Shown: positions 35,150-44,029, counted from the first letter of the stretch. The stretch: DNA of 64,000 bases from CAYMYN01 sp964394665 (GCA_964394665.1 CAYMYN010000003.1:186001-250000); one strand, 5' to 3'. Translations and numbers: made by a program. Notes: a model not told the origin generated them from the letters alone.

Positions 35150-37375
35150 TCAGCGGCCTCCGGAGGCCTCGCGAGCCCGCGCCTCGAGTCGCGCGGCCTC
35201 CTCCGCATCCCCCCGCAGGTGGGCGATCCGCGCCAGGGTCGACCAGATCGCGGGCGCCCCAGGTACCAGGCGCGCGGCTTCGCGTGCATGGAGCTCGGCC
35301 ACGTCGAGCCGTCCGAGCTCGAGCGCGGCCCCGGCCGCCAGGAAACGGGTCTCGGCGTCCTCGGGGGCCAGGGCCAGGGCCTGCTCGAAGCGCGCGAGTC
35401 CCTCCTCGAAGCGCCCCGTGCCGCACAACACCCCGGCCAGGTTCTCGAGCGCGGCGAGATTCCGCGGCTGGGCCTCGACCACGGTCTCGAAGCGCAGGGC
35501 CGCCTCGTCCAGCCGGCCCATCGAGGCGAGCAACACGCCGTGGTTGTAGTGCAGCCCGACGGCATCCGGTCGCTGCGCGAGCTCGGCGGCGAGCAACGCC
35601 TCGGCCTCTTCCGGGCGACCCGTTCCCGCGAGCAGCGCCGCGAGGTCGCCCACGATCTCGGCGTTCGTCGGAATCCGCTCGCGCCCGGCGACGAGGGCGG
35701 CCTGCGCCTCGGCCGCGCGGCCCAGGCGCGCCAGCAGCCGCGCCTGGTCGAGCACCAGCGCAGGCTCCGCGGGCGCGAACTCCGCGCCGAGTCGGAGCTC
35801 GGCGAGCGCCTCCTCGGGCTGGCCGACGCGCTCCAGGTGCAGGGCCAGGTTGCGCCGCAGCGCCGTGCGCCGGGGATCGAACTCGAGCGCGCGCCGCAGC
35901 TCGCGCTCGAACGCCGCTTCGTTGCCCAGGTAGCGTTCGAGCCAGGCGATGCGGTCGGCGTTGAGCGAGCGCCACTGGCGCAGGGCGAGGGGACCCGGCG
36001 TGAGCGCGTCCACGAAGCGGGCATGGGCCAGGGCGCCGCGGGCGAGCTCGAGGTCGGGCTCGGCCCCCGCATCCGCCCGCTCCTCGAGCACGAGGATCTG
36101 CGAGACCGCGCGCCACTCGCGCAGGCGCACCAGGCCCGCGTAGCCCCAGACGAGCAGCGCCGCCGCCAGCGCCCCGAGGAAGGCCCGCCCCGCGCCGGTG
36201 AGCGCGCCCGCACGGCGCAGGTGCGCGTTGCCCAGGCGCGCGTCGCGTCCGCGGATCAGCCGCAGGCCGAGCAGCGTCGACCAGGCCAGGATCGCCGCCA
36301 GGCCGAGGGCCATCAGGAAGGGCACCAGGCCGAAGAGCCCCCGGAAGGCGAACAGGGCGGCCAGGAACGCGATCGCCACCCAGAGCTCCTCGCGGCCGGA
36401 GAGGTCCTTCCAACGCGCCAGCTTCTCGCGCACGAGCAGCGGCCCACGCGCATGGGCGGGGCGCTGCGCGCGTGGACCGGCGAGCAACGCGGGCTTGCCG
36501 AAGCCGAAGTACAGCGCGTCCTTGGGGCACACACTGACGCAGTCCATGCACTTCATGCAGCCCGGATCGACGACCATCCCGTAGTCGCGCACCTCGGCGT
36601 GCACGAGCACGTTCGACGTGCAGGTCGCCGTGCAGTGGCCGCAGCCCTCGCAGGCGTCGGTGACGCGGATGCGGCCCGGCGCCAGTCGATCCACCGCGCC
36701 GAAGATCGCGCCGTAGGGGCAGGCGTAGGTACAAAAGCCCTTCGAGCCCAGGAAGTAGATGATGACGAAGCCGCAGACCGCGAAGGTCGCCAGCGCGACC
36801 GGCCAGGGCGGGAAGGTGCCCCAGAAGTCGCTCTTGGTGAGGTGCACGCCGCCGTGGGGCTGGTAGCCGATCCACCAACGGGCGACCAGCGGCCAGACGA
36901 ACATGTAGAGGAAGGCGATCGCGGGCACGAACAGCAGCGCGCGCGAGCGCAGGGGCCGCGGGCGGATGCCGACCTTGGCGAGCAACCAACTCGCGCCGTC
37001 CTGCAGCGCGATCAGGTGGCAGCCCCAGCCGCAGAAGTAGCGGCCGAAGAGGGCCGTGGCGAGGATCGCGAGCACGAAGAAGACCAACCCCGCGTTGATG
37101 ATGCCCTCCTTCGAGAACTCCATCGCCTCGGAGGGCTCGAGCGGGCTCAGCGTCTCGCCGGCGAAGAACCAGTGCGCGATGTGGACGGCGATCAGCGCGT
37201 GCACGCCGAGCAGCACCCAGGCCCGCCAGCGGGAGGCTCGCGACGCCCGGATCGGGCCGCCCGCGGCCTGCTTCCCGCGCGGGACGCGGACGGCGGGCGC
37301 GGCCGGCGGCTCGCCGGAGCAGGAGGGAATGGGGCGCGGCGGCGGCGCCGACGGTGCGGGATCGGGGGGGCTCAC
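35150..37375 (-). CDS. Membrane polyferredoxin fused to a TPR domain
   Basis: The 741-residue protein starts with GTG. After a proline-rich N terminus it has membrane helices and the motif FGRYFCGWGCHLIAL typical of the NapH/NosR/CcoG family, then KGFCTYACPYGA. Two ferredoxin-type Cys sets follow (CEGCGHCTATC and CMKCMDCVSVCPKDA), so two [4Fe-4S] clusters are expected on the cytosolic side. More helices lie near residues 340-430. The last 300 residues are at least eight tetratricopeptide repeats. Such fusions would link electron transfer across the membrane to protein binding. No oxidase or reductase genes lie nearby to name a pathway. Confidence 0.85.
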   Translation of the reverse strand: MSPPDPAPSAPPPRPIPSCSGEPPAAPAVRVPRGKQAAGGPIRASRASRWRAWVLLGVHALIAVHIAHWFFAGETLSPLEPSEAMEFSKEGIINAGLVFFVLAILATALFGRYFCGWGCHLIALQDGASWLLAKVGIRPRPLRSRALLFVPAIAFLYMFVWPLVARWWIGYQPHGGVHLTKSDFWGTFPPWPVALATFAVCGFVIIYFLGSKGFCTYACPYGAIFGAVDRLAPGRIRVTDACEGCGHCTATCTSNVLVHAEVRDYGMVVDPGCMKCMDCVSVCPKDALYFGFGKPALLAGPRAQRPAHARGPLLVREKLARWKDLSGREELWVAIAFLAALFAFRGLFGLVPFLMALGLAAILAWSTLLGLRLIRGRDARLGNAHLRRAGALTGAGRAFLGALAAALLVWGYAGLVRLREWRAVSQILVLEERADAGAEPDLELARGALAHARFVDALTPGPLALRQWRSLNADRIAWLERYLGNEAAFERELRRALEFDPRRTALRRNLALHLERVGQPEEALAELRLGAEFAPAEPALVLDQARLLARLGRAAEAQAALVAGRERIPTNAEIVGDLAALLAGTGRPEEAEALLAAELAQRPDAVGLHYNHGVLLASMGRLDEAALRFETVVEAQPRNLAALENLAGVLCGTGRFEEGLARFEQALALAPEDAETRFLAAGAALELGRLDVAELHAREAARLVPGAPAIWSTLARIAHLRGDAEEAARLEARAREASGGR

Positions 37376-37476
37376 GCGGCTCGGGGGGCTCGGGTCGGAG
37401 CCCCAGAGGATACGGGCCGACCGGCGCCGACGGTCGTCCGCGCCCCGGTCCGCGTTGCCCGCGGGCCCCGCGGGGG

Positions 37477-37482
37477 TAGCCT
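37477..37482 (+). promoter_or_regulatory. TANNNT -10 element (TAGCCT)
   Basis: It ends 6 nt before the ATG at 37489 and leaves no room for a ribosome binding site. Confidence 0.45.
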
Positions 37483-37488
37483 CCTGCG

Positions 37489-39330
37489 ATGCACCGCGGG
37501 TTCCCCGTCCTCTCGCTCCTGATCGGGATCGTCCTCGTGTGGGGGCTCGGAGGCGCGCCCTCGCTCGCGGCGCGCCAAGCGGGCGAGCCGGCGAACGGCC
37601 TGGCCGAGCGCGCCCGCGACCGGGGCGACGCGGCCCCGGCGGAGTGGTTCTTCGAGCTCGCGACCCGCCGCGCGAGCGACGCCCCGGCCGTGCTCGAGCG
37701 CGCCCTGGGTGGGCTCGCGGACGTCGACCGCGCGCGCCGAGCCTACGGGGCCTTCGGGCTGTTCCGCGGCGGCGCGCTCGAGGGCGAGGCCATCGCGCGG
37801 GTCGGACGCATCGCGTTCGCCGACCGCCGTGCCGCCCACCAGCGGGGGGCCGTGCACGCGCTCACCCTGCTCGGCCCGGCGGCCGAAGCGGAGCTGTGGC
37901 GCGTGCTCCAGCGCCACCCCGACAAGACCTGCCGCTCGTTCGCGCTGCGGGCCCTGCTGCCCCAGCTCTACCTCGCCGGCGACGAGGCCGCGGCCCGCTG
38001 GGTCCTCGCGCACGCCGACCTCGAGCTCGGCATCGAGCCCGGCGTGCGGGCGGTGCTCGAGGTCTGCCGCGATCGGCCCAGCGAGCTGGCGATGGCCCGC
38101 GAGCTGCGCCAGGTCCAACGTTCGGCGGCCTGGAAGACGCTGCTCCTCGAGGTGCTCGCCCGTCGCGAGGGCGCCGTCCCACGCGCCGCGGTCGAACGGC
38201 GTCTCTCGGACGGTGAACGGGAGGTGCGCCTGGCGGCCATGGGCGAGCTCGCGCGCCGCGACCCGCGGGCCGCGATCGAGGCCCTGCGGCGCCTGGCGCG
38301 CGAGGGCGACGAGCTGCTCGTGCGCGACGCGATCCTGGCCCTGGCCACCCTGCGCGACGCCGATCCGGATTGGATCGGCGAGCTGGCGACCTTCGCCCGC
38401 TCGCGCTCGGTCGAGAGCCGGCGGGCGGTCGTCGAGGCGCTGGGCGAGCTGCGCACGCGCGAGGCCCTGTGGCTCCTCCATCGGCTCTTCGCGGACGAGA
38501 GCTGGCAAGTCGTGCACGACGCGGTGCGGGTCGCGCTCTCCCTGCGCCAACGCGAGTCGATCCCGCGCCTCGTCGCCCTGCTCGACCACGACCACGCCCG
38601 CGTGCAGGAGAGCGCCCACGAGGCGCTGCGGCTGCTGACCGCCGTCGATCAGGGGCCGACGCGCGCGCGCTGGCGAGCTTGGTTCGAGGGCGAGGGCGGG
38701 GCCTTCGAGGTGCCGAGCCTCGAGGTCGCCCTGGCCGCCGAGCGCGCGCGCCTCGAGCGCGGCGCGGAGCCCGGCCGCACGACGACCTTCTACGGCCTGC
38801 GCATCGACAGCAAGCGGCTGGCCTTCGTCATCGACGTCTCGGGCTCGATGAACGCGGCTGCCTCCGCCGGCGGCCCGACCAGCTCGGCCCCGCAGGGCGC
38901 GACGCGCCTCGACGTCGCGGTGAACGAGCTCTCGAACGCGCTGCGCGCGCTGCTCGACGGCGTGCGCTTCAACGTCATCACCTTCGGCTCGATCGCCGAA
39001 CGCTTCGAGCCGCGCCTGGTGGGCCTCGACGAGCGATCGCGCCAGCGCACGTTGCGCCGCCTCCAAGGGCTGCGCGCGGGGGGCGGCACGAACCTGCACG
39101 GCGCCCTGTTGCTGGCCCTCTCCGATCCCGACGTCGACACGCTCTTCGTGCTGACCGACGGCCAGCCGACGGTCGGCACGCTCACGGCTCCCGAGGAGAT
39201 CCGCGCCGCGATCGCCGCGCTCAACCGCGAGCGGCTCGTGCGCATCCACGGCGTCGCCGTCGGCGTGCGATCGAGCCTGCTCGAGGGCCTGGCCCAGGAC
39301 TCCGGCGGTCAGTACCGCGAGATCCGCTGA
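37489..39330 (+). CDS. Secreted HEAT-repeat protein with C-terminal VWA domain
   Basis: The 613-residue protein has a signal peptide (VLSLLIGIVLVWGLGGAPSLA). Residues 60-390 are HEAT/armadillo-like helical pairs (REVRLAAMGELARRDPRAAI, WQVVHDAVRVALSLRQRESI). The VWA domain has a complete MIDAS: D449-V-S451-G-S453 in VIDVSGSMN, the Thr in GGGTNLHGALL and Asp in LTDGQPTVG. It should bind a protein partner through a metal ion, outside the cytoplasm. The gene is divergent from the polyferredoxin gene; a structured repeat starts 10 nt after its stop. Confidence 0.88.
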   Translation: MHRGFPVLSLLIGIVLVWGLGGAPSLAARQAGEPANGLAERARDRGDAAPAEWFFELATRRASDAPAVLERALGGLADVDRARRAYGAFGLFRGGALEGEAIARVGRIAFADRRAAHQRGAVHALTLLGPAAEAELWRVLQRHPDKTCRSFALRALLPQLYLAGDEAAARWVLAHADLELGIEPGVRAVLEVCRDRPSELAMARELRQVQRSAAWKTLLLEVLARREGAVPRAAVERRLSDGEREVRLAAMGELARRDPRAAIEALRRLAREGDELLVRDAILALATLRDADPDWIGELATFARSRSVESRRAVVEALGELRTREALWLLHRLFADESWQVVHDAVRVALSLRQRESIPRLVALLDHDHARVQESAHEALRLLTAVDQGPTRARWRAWFEGEGGAFEVPSLEVALAAERARLERGAEPGRTTTFYGLRIDSKRLAFVIDVSGSMNAAASAGGPTSSAPQGATRLDVAVNELSNALRALLDGVRFNVITFGSIAERFEPRLVGLDERSRQRTLRRLQGLRAGGGTNLHGALLLALSDPDVDTLFVLTDGQPTVGTLTAPEEIRAAIAALNRERLVRIHGVAVGVRSSLLEGLAQDSGGQYREIR

Positions 39331-39340
39331 GCGCTCGCTC

Positions 39341-39473
39341 AGAGTGTGAGAAGAATTCGAGCACTCTCGGTACGGCCGGCTTGCCGGCCGTCCAAAGTGC
39401 GTTCTGAGAGGCCGTCTGGATGGTCTGCTCTGGTTCCCCTCTGGGTCCGTTCCAACTCTTCTCGGGATCTCAG
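39341..39473 (+). repeat. Structured intergenic repeat, copy 3 (opposite orientation, with an insert)
   Basis: It begins agagtgtgagaagaattc, identical to the first 18 nt of copy 1 read on its minus strand. It shares acggccg..cggccgt and ctgagaggccgt, and ends cttctcgggatctcag. The middle carries about 35 extra bases compared with copies 1 and 2. Its far end covers the TGA stop of the minus-strand gene 39470-39667, as copy 1 does for korB. Confidence 0.75.
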
Positions 39474-39667
39474 TCGCCGCGCATTCTTCGACGGACGGCT
39501 TCGCGCAGCAGGTACTCGATGTGGCCGTTGAGCGAGCGCAGCTCTTCCTCGGCCCAGGCGCGCAGCTCGTCGTGCAGCACGCGCGGCAGGCGCAGCAGGA
39601 AGGGCTTGCGGCCCTTCGCCTCCCCGTCGTCGTCGGACGGGGGCTCGGGCTCTCGCCGCTGGGCCAC
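39470..39667 (-). CDS. Arc-type ribbon-helix-helix protein
   Basis: The 65-residue protein has a polar N terminus, then KPFLLRLPRVLHDELRAWAE, a strand and first helix, and LNGHIEYLLREAVRRR as second helix, the plan of Arc/MetJ-type DNA-binding dimers. It begins 6 nt after the SPFH gene, so the two are co-transcribed. The operon promoter contains a perfect 7+1+7 palindrome, a natural site for autoregulation by this protein. Its stop codon lies in the end of repeat copy 3. Confidence 0.85.
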   Translation of the reverse strand: MAQRREPEPPSDDDGEAKGRKPFLLRLPRVLHDELRAWAEEELRSLNGHIEYLLREAVRRRMRGD

Positions 39668-39673
39668 GGGCGT

Positions 39674-40546
39674 CTAGTGGTAGAGGGTGCCGGTGTTGAG
39701 CACCGGGGTAGGGGACTCGTGGGCGCAGAGCACGACCAACAGGTTTCCGACCAAGGCCGCGCGGCGCTCGGCATCGAGTTCGATCGCGCTGCCCTGCTCG
39801 AGCTGCGCGAGCGCCATCTCGACCATGCCGACCGCGCCCTCGACGATGCGCGCCCGGGCGCTGATGATGGCGCCTGCCTGCTGGCGCTGCAGCATCGCGG
39901 CGGCGATCTCCTGGGCGTAGGCGAGGTGACTGAGGCGCGCTTCGATCACGCGCACGCCGGCGCGCGCGAGCCGCTCGCCGAGCATGACCTCGAGCTCGTC
40001 GGCCACCACGTCGGCGCTGCCGCGCAGGGTCGTCTCGACGCCGTCGGCCTGACCGTCGTCGTAGGGGTGGCGGCTGGCGAGCTGGCGCACCGCGGCCTCG
40101 CTCTGCACGGACACGAAGTGCGCGTGGTCCTCGACGTCGAAGGCGGCGCGCGCGGTGTCCTCGACCTGCCAGACGACCACGACCGCGATCTCGATCGGGT
40201 TGCCCAGCAGGTCGTTCACCTTGAGCTTCTCGCCGTTGAGGTTGTGGGCCTTGAGGCTCAGCGCCTTCTTCACCGTGAACGGGTTGGTCCACCAGAACCC
40301 CTCCTTGCGCACCGTGCCCCGGTAGCGCCCGAAGAGCACCAACACCCGCGATTGGTTGGGCGAGACGATGAACAGGCCGAACAGGCAGACGAGGGCCGGC
40401 AGCGCTACGGGAACGATCACCAGGGGATGGCGCGTAGCGATCGCGAGCGCGAGCGCCAGGACGATCCCGCCCAGGATCGGCCAGGCGGACTGGGGATCGA
40501 AGGGGCGCTCGGCGTGGGCCGCGCGCGGCAGTTGGGTCGCATTCAT
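39674..40546 (-). CDS. SPFH/Band 7 membrane protein
   Basis: The 290-residue protein has two adjacent N-terminal membrane helices (AWPILGGIVLALALAIATRH, VIVPVALPALVCLFGLFIV), then an SPFH core (SPNQSRVLVLFGRYRGTVRK...EGFWWTNPF, DLLGNPIEIAVVVVWQVEDT) and a coiled-coil end with AYAQEIAAAMLQRQQAGAII. SPFH proteins form oligomeric membrane scaffolds and affect quality control or membrane organisation. It is the first gene of a two-gene operon with a ribbon-helix-helix regulator. Confidence 0.92.
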   Translation of the reverse strand: MNATQLPRAAHAERPFDPQSAWPILGGIVLALALAIATRHPLVIVPVALPALVCLFGLFIVSPNQSRVLVLFGRYRGTVRKEGFWWTNPFTVKKALSLKAHNLNGEKLKVNDLLGNPIEIAVVVVWQVEDTARAAFDVEDHAHFVSVQSEAAVRQLASRHPYDDGQADGVETTLRGSADVVADELEVMLGERLARAGVRVIEARLSHLAYAQEIAAAMLQRQQAGAIISARARIVEGAVGMVEMALAQLEQGSAIELDAERRAALVGNLLVVLCAHESPTPVLNTGTLYH

Positions 40547-40594
40547 CTCGATGGGCCTCCTGACCGGTCTCAGCCGGTCTTGGGTCGCCCTTCG

Positions 40595-40622
40595 ATGATA
40601 TCGCAGCGATATTCTTTCGCAA
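40595..40622 (-). promoter_or_regulatory. Sigma-70-type promoter with internal palindrome (SPFH operon)
   Basis: On the minus strand it reads TTGCGA (40622-40617), 16 nt, TATCAT (40600-40595). Between and overlapping the -10 is the perfect palindrome atatcgcagcgatat (40598-40612). It is the most AT-rich spot in this neighbourhood. The palindrome would block RNA polymerase if bound; the ribbon-helix-helix protein of the same operon is the obvious candidate. Confidence 0.65.
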
Positions 40623-40664
40623 GCCTGGCCCGCGGGCCCCGGCGCGGGGGCCTGGCGCGGGCGC

Positions 40665-41783
40665 TCAGCCGTCCTCGGGGGTGCCCTCGCCGTAGAGAAA
40701 GCCCTTCCAGGCGCCCCGCCACCAGTCGCGCCAGGCCCCGACCGCCGCGTCCCGGGTGGGGGTGTCGGCCCTCGGATCGAAGCCGAAGGAGCGGCGGGTG
40801 ATGCCCCGCAGGGCGGTGACGGCGGCCTCCCGCACATGCACGTCCTCGTCGTCCAGGGCCCCGATGAGGGCCTGCACCGCGGGGCGGGCGTCGAGGCGTT
40901 CCAGCAGGCGCGCCGCGCTCTCGCGGACGTAGGGATGGGGGTCGGAGAGCAGGGGCAGAACATCGCGCACCGCGGCCCGATCCCCGGCGGCCGACAGGGC
41001 GAACAGGGCCCCGACGCGCACGGCGGGGTCTTCGTGCGTCAGGCTCGCGACCCAAGTGGCCCGCGCCGAGCCGTCGGCGCCCGGGAACGGCGGGCGCGGC
41101 AAGCCGGTGTCGATGGGCGCCGGCTCGGGGGGTAGGTCGCGCCGCAGGCGCAGGTCGGAGAGCTGGTCCTCGAGCCAGGCCAGGCGATCCTCGAGGTCCG
41201 CCAGACCGGCCAGCAGGGGCGCGGGCGCCAGGCCGTTCGCCGGCTCGCCCTCGGCGGACTCGCCCCGTCGCAGGCGGGCCTCCGCGAGTTCGCGCGCGAG
41301 TTCCTCGCGGGCCGCCTCGAACTGCTCCAGTGCGATGCTCCGCAGTTCCTCCTCGGGCGTCCGGGTCGTGTTCCCCAGCTCGCGGCGCAGCCCTTCGAGC
41401 TCCTCGCGCACGAGGCGCGCGACGAGGCGTTCCTGGCCCAGCGTTCGCTGGCGCAGCTCGTGCACCTCGGCGGCCAGTCGGCCCTGCTCGCGGCGAGCCA
41501 ACCGGTCCTGGTCCTCGATGCGCATCAGGATCAGGCCCGCCGCGACGACGGCGACGACCAGGGCCGCGCAGGCGAGCACCGTGACGAGGATCAGGGCACC
41601 CCGGGTGCGCGTGCGCTCGAAGCCGACCAGGGCCGGGCTCGGCGGCCCACCGGGGGCCGGCGGGGCGAGCAGAGCCAAGCAGGCGCCGCATACCACCCGC
41701 CCCTCCCGCCGGCGCGCCCGGCCGGCATCCAACTCCGGCAAGGGCACCGACTGTTGGCAGAGGTCGCAGAAGGCGGGTTCCAT
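40665..41783 (-). CDS. Membrane protein with zinc knuckle pair, coiled coil and HEAT repeats
   Basis: The 372-residue protein starts at ATG 41783 (a GTG at 41789 is possible). The N terminus has CDLC ... CGAC, a small zinc-binding pair on the cytosolic side, then one membrane helix (GALILVTVLACAALVVAVVAA). A coiled coil (about residues 90-200) leads to HEAT repeats (ALFALSAAGDRAAVRDVLPL, VREAAVTALRGIT) outside the membrane. HEAT repeats bind proteins; no partner is evident. It is divergent from the SDR gene at 41880. Confidence 0.75.
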   Translation of the reverse strand: MEPAFCDLCQQSVPLPELDAGRARRREGRVVCGACLALLAPPAPGGPPSPALVGFERTRTRGALILVTVLACAALVVAVVAAGLILMRIEDQDRLARREQGRLAAEVHELRQRTLGQERLVARLVREELEGLRRELGNTTRTPEEELRSIALEQFEAAREELARELAEARLRRGESAEGEPANGLAPAPLLAGLADLEDRLAWLEDQLSDLRLRRDLPPEPAPIDTGLPRPPFPGADGSARATWVASLTHEDPAVRVGALFALSAAGDRAAVRDVLPLLSDPHPYVRESAARLLERLDARPAVQALIGALDDEDVHVREAAVTALRGITRRSFGFDPRADTPTRDAAVGAWRDWWRGAWKGFLYGEGTPEDG

Positions 41784-41865
41784 CGGCACGGGGCCCTACG
41801 GTGGGGGAACTCCACGGTAACCGAGCCGGTCCCAGGACCGGGCATGGGGTTCGGCGTGGAGCCCC

Positions 41866-41871
41866 TACACT
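41866..41871 (+). promoter_or_regulatory. TANNNT -10 element (TACACT)
   Basis: It ends 8 nt before the ATG at 41880. The interval TGCGGGGG is not a clear Shine-Dalgarno. Confidence 0.45.
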
Positions 41872-41879
41872 TGCGGGGG

Positions 41880-42734
41880 ATGGAACTCCTGCTGCGGGAC
41901 AAGGTGGTGCTGGTCACCGGGGCCTCGGGCGGCATCGGCCGGGCGATGGCGGAGGCTTTCGGTGCCGCGGGGGCGCGCCTGGCGTTGCACGCCAGCTCGC
42001 GCCTCGACGAGCTCTCCGCGTGGATCGGCGGGCGGCCGTGGCGGGATCACGCCTTCGCCCTGGGCGCGGACCTCACGAGCCCGCCGCAGACCGACGCGCT
42101 GTTCGCCGCGGCGGTCGAGCGCTTCGGGCGCGTCGACGTGTGCCTGGCCAACGCGGGCATCTGGCCGGCCGAGGACCGGCGCCTCGACGAGATCGACGAG
42201 CGACGCCTGCGCCGCACCCTCGAGGTGGATCTCCTCGGTCCCATGTGGACCGCGCGCGCCTTCCTGCGCCAACTCGCCACCGCGGGGCCGCGGCCGGACG
42301 GCCACGGCGCATGTCTGATCTTCACCGGCTCGACCGCCGGCCGCTTCGGCGAGGCCGGCCACGCCGACTACGCGGCGGCCAAGTCGGCGCTCTACGGCCT
42401 GATGCTCTCGCTGAAGAACGAGATCGTGCGCATCGACCCCTACGGCCGCGTGCACGTCATCGAGCCGGGCTGGACCGTGACCGAGATGACGCGCAAGAAC
42501 GTCGACGAGCCTGGCGTCGTCGAGCGCATCGTGCGCACCATGCCCCTGCGCCAGATCGGCCGCGCCGAGGACGTGGCCCGCGCCGCGCTCTTCCTGGCCT
42601 CGCCGGCGCTCTCGCGGCACGTCAGCGGCCAGACGATCACCGTCGCCGGCGGCATGGAGGGGCGCGTCCTGTGGGACGTCGCCGACGTCGACCGCGCGGC
42701 GGTGCTCGACCGCCTTCTCCCGGACCCCACCTGA
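41880..42734 (+). CDS. Short-chain dehydrogenase/reductase
   Basis: The 284-residue protein starts at ATG 41880 and opens on MELLLRDKVVLVTGASGGIG, the NAD(P) motif. NAGIW, the catalytic Ser in FTGSTAGRFG, and Tyr/Lys in DYAAAKSAL are present. The C-terminal end (MEGRVLWDVADVDRAAVL) is slightly longer than in minimal SDRs. The substrate is not predictable. The next gene starts 5 nt after its stop, so they share a transcript. Confidence 0.87.
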   Translation: MELLLRDKVVLVTGASGGIGRAMAEAFGAAGARLALHASSRLDELSAWIGGRPWRDHAFALGADLTSPPQTDALFAAAVERFGRVDVCLANAGIWPAEDRRLDEIDERRLRRTLEVDLLGPMWTARAFLRQLATAGPRPDGHGACLIFTGSTAGRFGEAGHADYAAAKSALYGLMLSLKNEIVRIDPYGRVHVIEPGWTVTEMTRKNVDEPGVVERIVRTMPLRQIGRAEDVARAALFLASPALSRHVSGQTITVAGGMEGRVLWDVADVDRAAVLDRLLPDPT

Positions 42735-42739
42735 ACGCC

Positions 42740-42922
42740 GTGGAATTCGAAGCCAGCTACACCTGCCCCTCGTGCGGCGAGGAGATCGTGATCCCGGTCG
42801 ACCCGAGCGAAGGAGCGCGCCAGGACTTCGTCGAGGACTGCCCCGTGTGCTGCTCGCCGAACCGCATCCTGCTCGAGATCGGCGGCGCGAGCGTGATCGC
42901 CTGCGAAGCCGAGCCCGAGTAG
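42740..42922 (+). CDS. CPXCG-motif cysteine-rich protein
   Basis: The 60-residue protein starts with GTG. It has two zinc knuckles, YTCPSCGEEIVIPVD and EDCPVCCSPN, as in the short CPXCG family (PF14255-like). The tail ends LEIGGASVIACEAEPE. Function is unknown; these are soluble zinc ribbons. Placement 5 nt after the SDR suggests coupling of expression only. Confidence 0.85.
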   Translation: MEFEASYTCPSCGEEIVIPVDPSEGARQDFVEDCPVCCSPNRILLEIGGASVIACEAEPE

Positions 42923-43031
42923 CCAGGTTTCCTGACCGCTGGCCGCTGCTCCCGATCCGTGTCGACCTCGGCGCAGGCGCACCGACCCGTGGGGGCCCCG
43001 CAGGCCGCGCGGATGGTCCTGCGCTCGCCCG

Positions 43032-43994
43032 TCAGGGCCGCCCATCGCGAACGAGCACGTCCTCGAGGGCTCGGCGGGGGCTGGGCGGCAGCTCGTCGCT
43101 GGGGTAGCCCAGGCGCATCAGGATCTGCGGGAAGTCTCCTTCCACGAGCTTCCCGAGCTCGGGCCGCAGAGCCGCGACCTGGATGGGCTGATTGAGATAG
43201 GAGGCCTGCAAGCCGTCCTGGCACGCGACCAGCAACACCCGCTGGAGGGCCTGGCCGGCGCGCAGGAGCTCGAGCGGATCGTCGCTGTCCGTGCCGAGCA
43301 CCGCCAGGAGCGGCGAGGCCTGCGCCAATTGCCGGTCCTTCGCTCCCACTCCGCCGCCCAAGTCGAAGGTGCGCACCACGACCTGGGCCAGGGGCGCGGC
43401 GAGGGCCGGTATCGTCAGGCCGTCCCCGCGCCGGCGCGGGTGCATCCAAGCGGCCAGCTCCCGCCGCCAGCGCGGGTCGGCCCATTGCCGCGCATCGCCC
43501 TCGGATACCAGGCGCGCGGCCTCGAGCCGTGCTTCCGGGTCGGTGATCGGGCGCAGCCAGGCGCCCTCCAGGTCGGCCGCATCGATCAGCCGGCCCACGG
43601 TCACGGCTTCGACGGGGCGGGGCAGGAACGCCCGGCGGTAGGTGCGCCTGCGCTCGACGAACTCCAGCAGCTCTGCCCCTGGGAGAGACGCGGCGGAGTC
43701 GGGGTGGAGCGTCACCCGGGCGAGCAGGTCGGGGTCGGCGGAGTCCGGCAGCAGCTCGACCTTCGCGGAGAGTCCCGCGTCCGCGGCCGCGATGCGCAGG
43801 ATCATCAGGGAGCATCCGCAACTGAGGGTGAGCTCGCGATCCTCGGGATCGTTCACGGGCAGGGCGCGCTTGCGGTCCGCCAGGAGCTCGACGACCTCGC
43901 CCGCGATCCGGAAGAGCCAGGGCTGGGTGTTGTGGCTGGACGGAGCGAGGATCGCCCGTCGAACGAGCGCCTGGGCGAGATCGGGTGTCTGCAT
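43032..43994 (-). CDS. Acg-family nitroreductase-like flavoprotein
   Basis: The 320-residue protein begins LAQALVRRAILAPSSHNTQP, the FMN-binding start of the family, with a YRRAF block near residue 140 and the closing LASYLNQPIQ...LPELGKLV/QILMRLGYP region (read here as LQASYLNQPIQVAALRPELG and QILMRLGYPSDELPP). The length of about 320 and the missing dimer-exchange region match Acg-type oxidoreductases, some of which bind but do not use FMN as classic nitroreductases do. A pseudogene lies directly upstream. Confidence 0.85.
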   Translation of the reverse strand: MQTPDLAQALVRRAILAPSSHNTQPWLFRIAGEVVELLADRKRALPVNDPEDRELTLSCGCSLMILRIAAADAGLSAKVELLPDSADPDLLARVTLHPDSAASLPGAELLEFVERRRTYRRAFLPRPVEAVTVGRLIDAADLEGAWLRPITDPEARLEAARLVSEGDARQWADPRWRRELAAWMHPRRRGDGLTIPALAAPLAQVVVRTFDLGGGVGAKDRQLAQASPLLAVLGTDSDDPLELLRAGQALQRVLLVACQDGLQASYLNQPIQVAALRPELGKLVEGDFPQILMRLGYPSDELPPSPRRALEDVLVRDGRP

Positions 43995-44029
43995 GGAGGC
44001 TTCCCATCCCCGCCGTGGGCGGCTCGGCG

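Noticed and set aside
33125..37522. Very long + strand open frame (over 1400 codons) opposite the secreted protein and polyferredoxin genes
   Set aside because: Arg/Ala/Gly-rich nonsense with no family motifs; it is the high-GC antisense shadow of two well-supported minus-strand genes.
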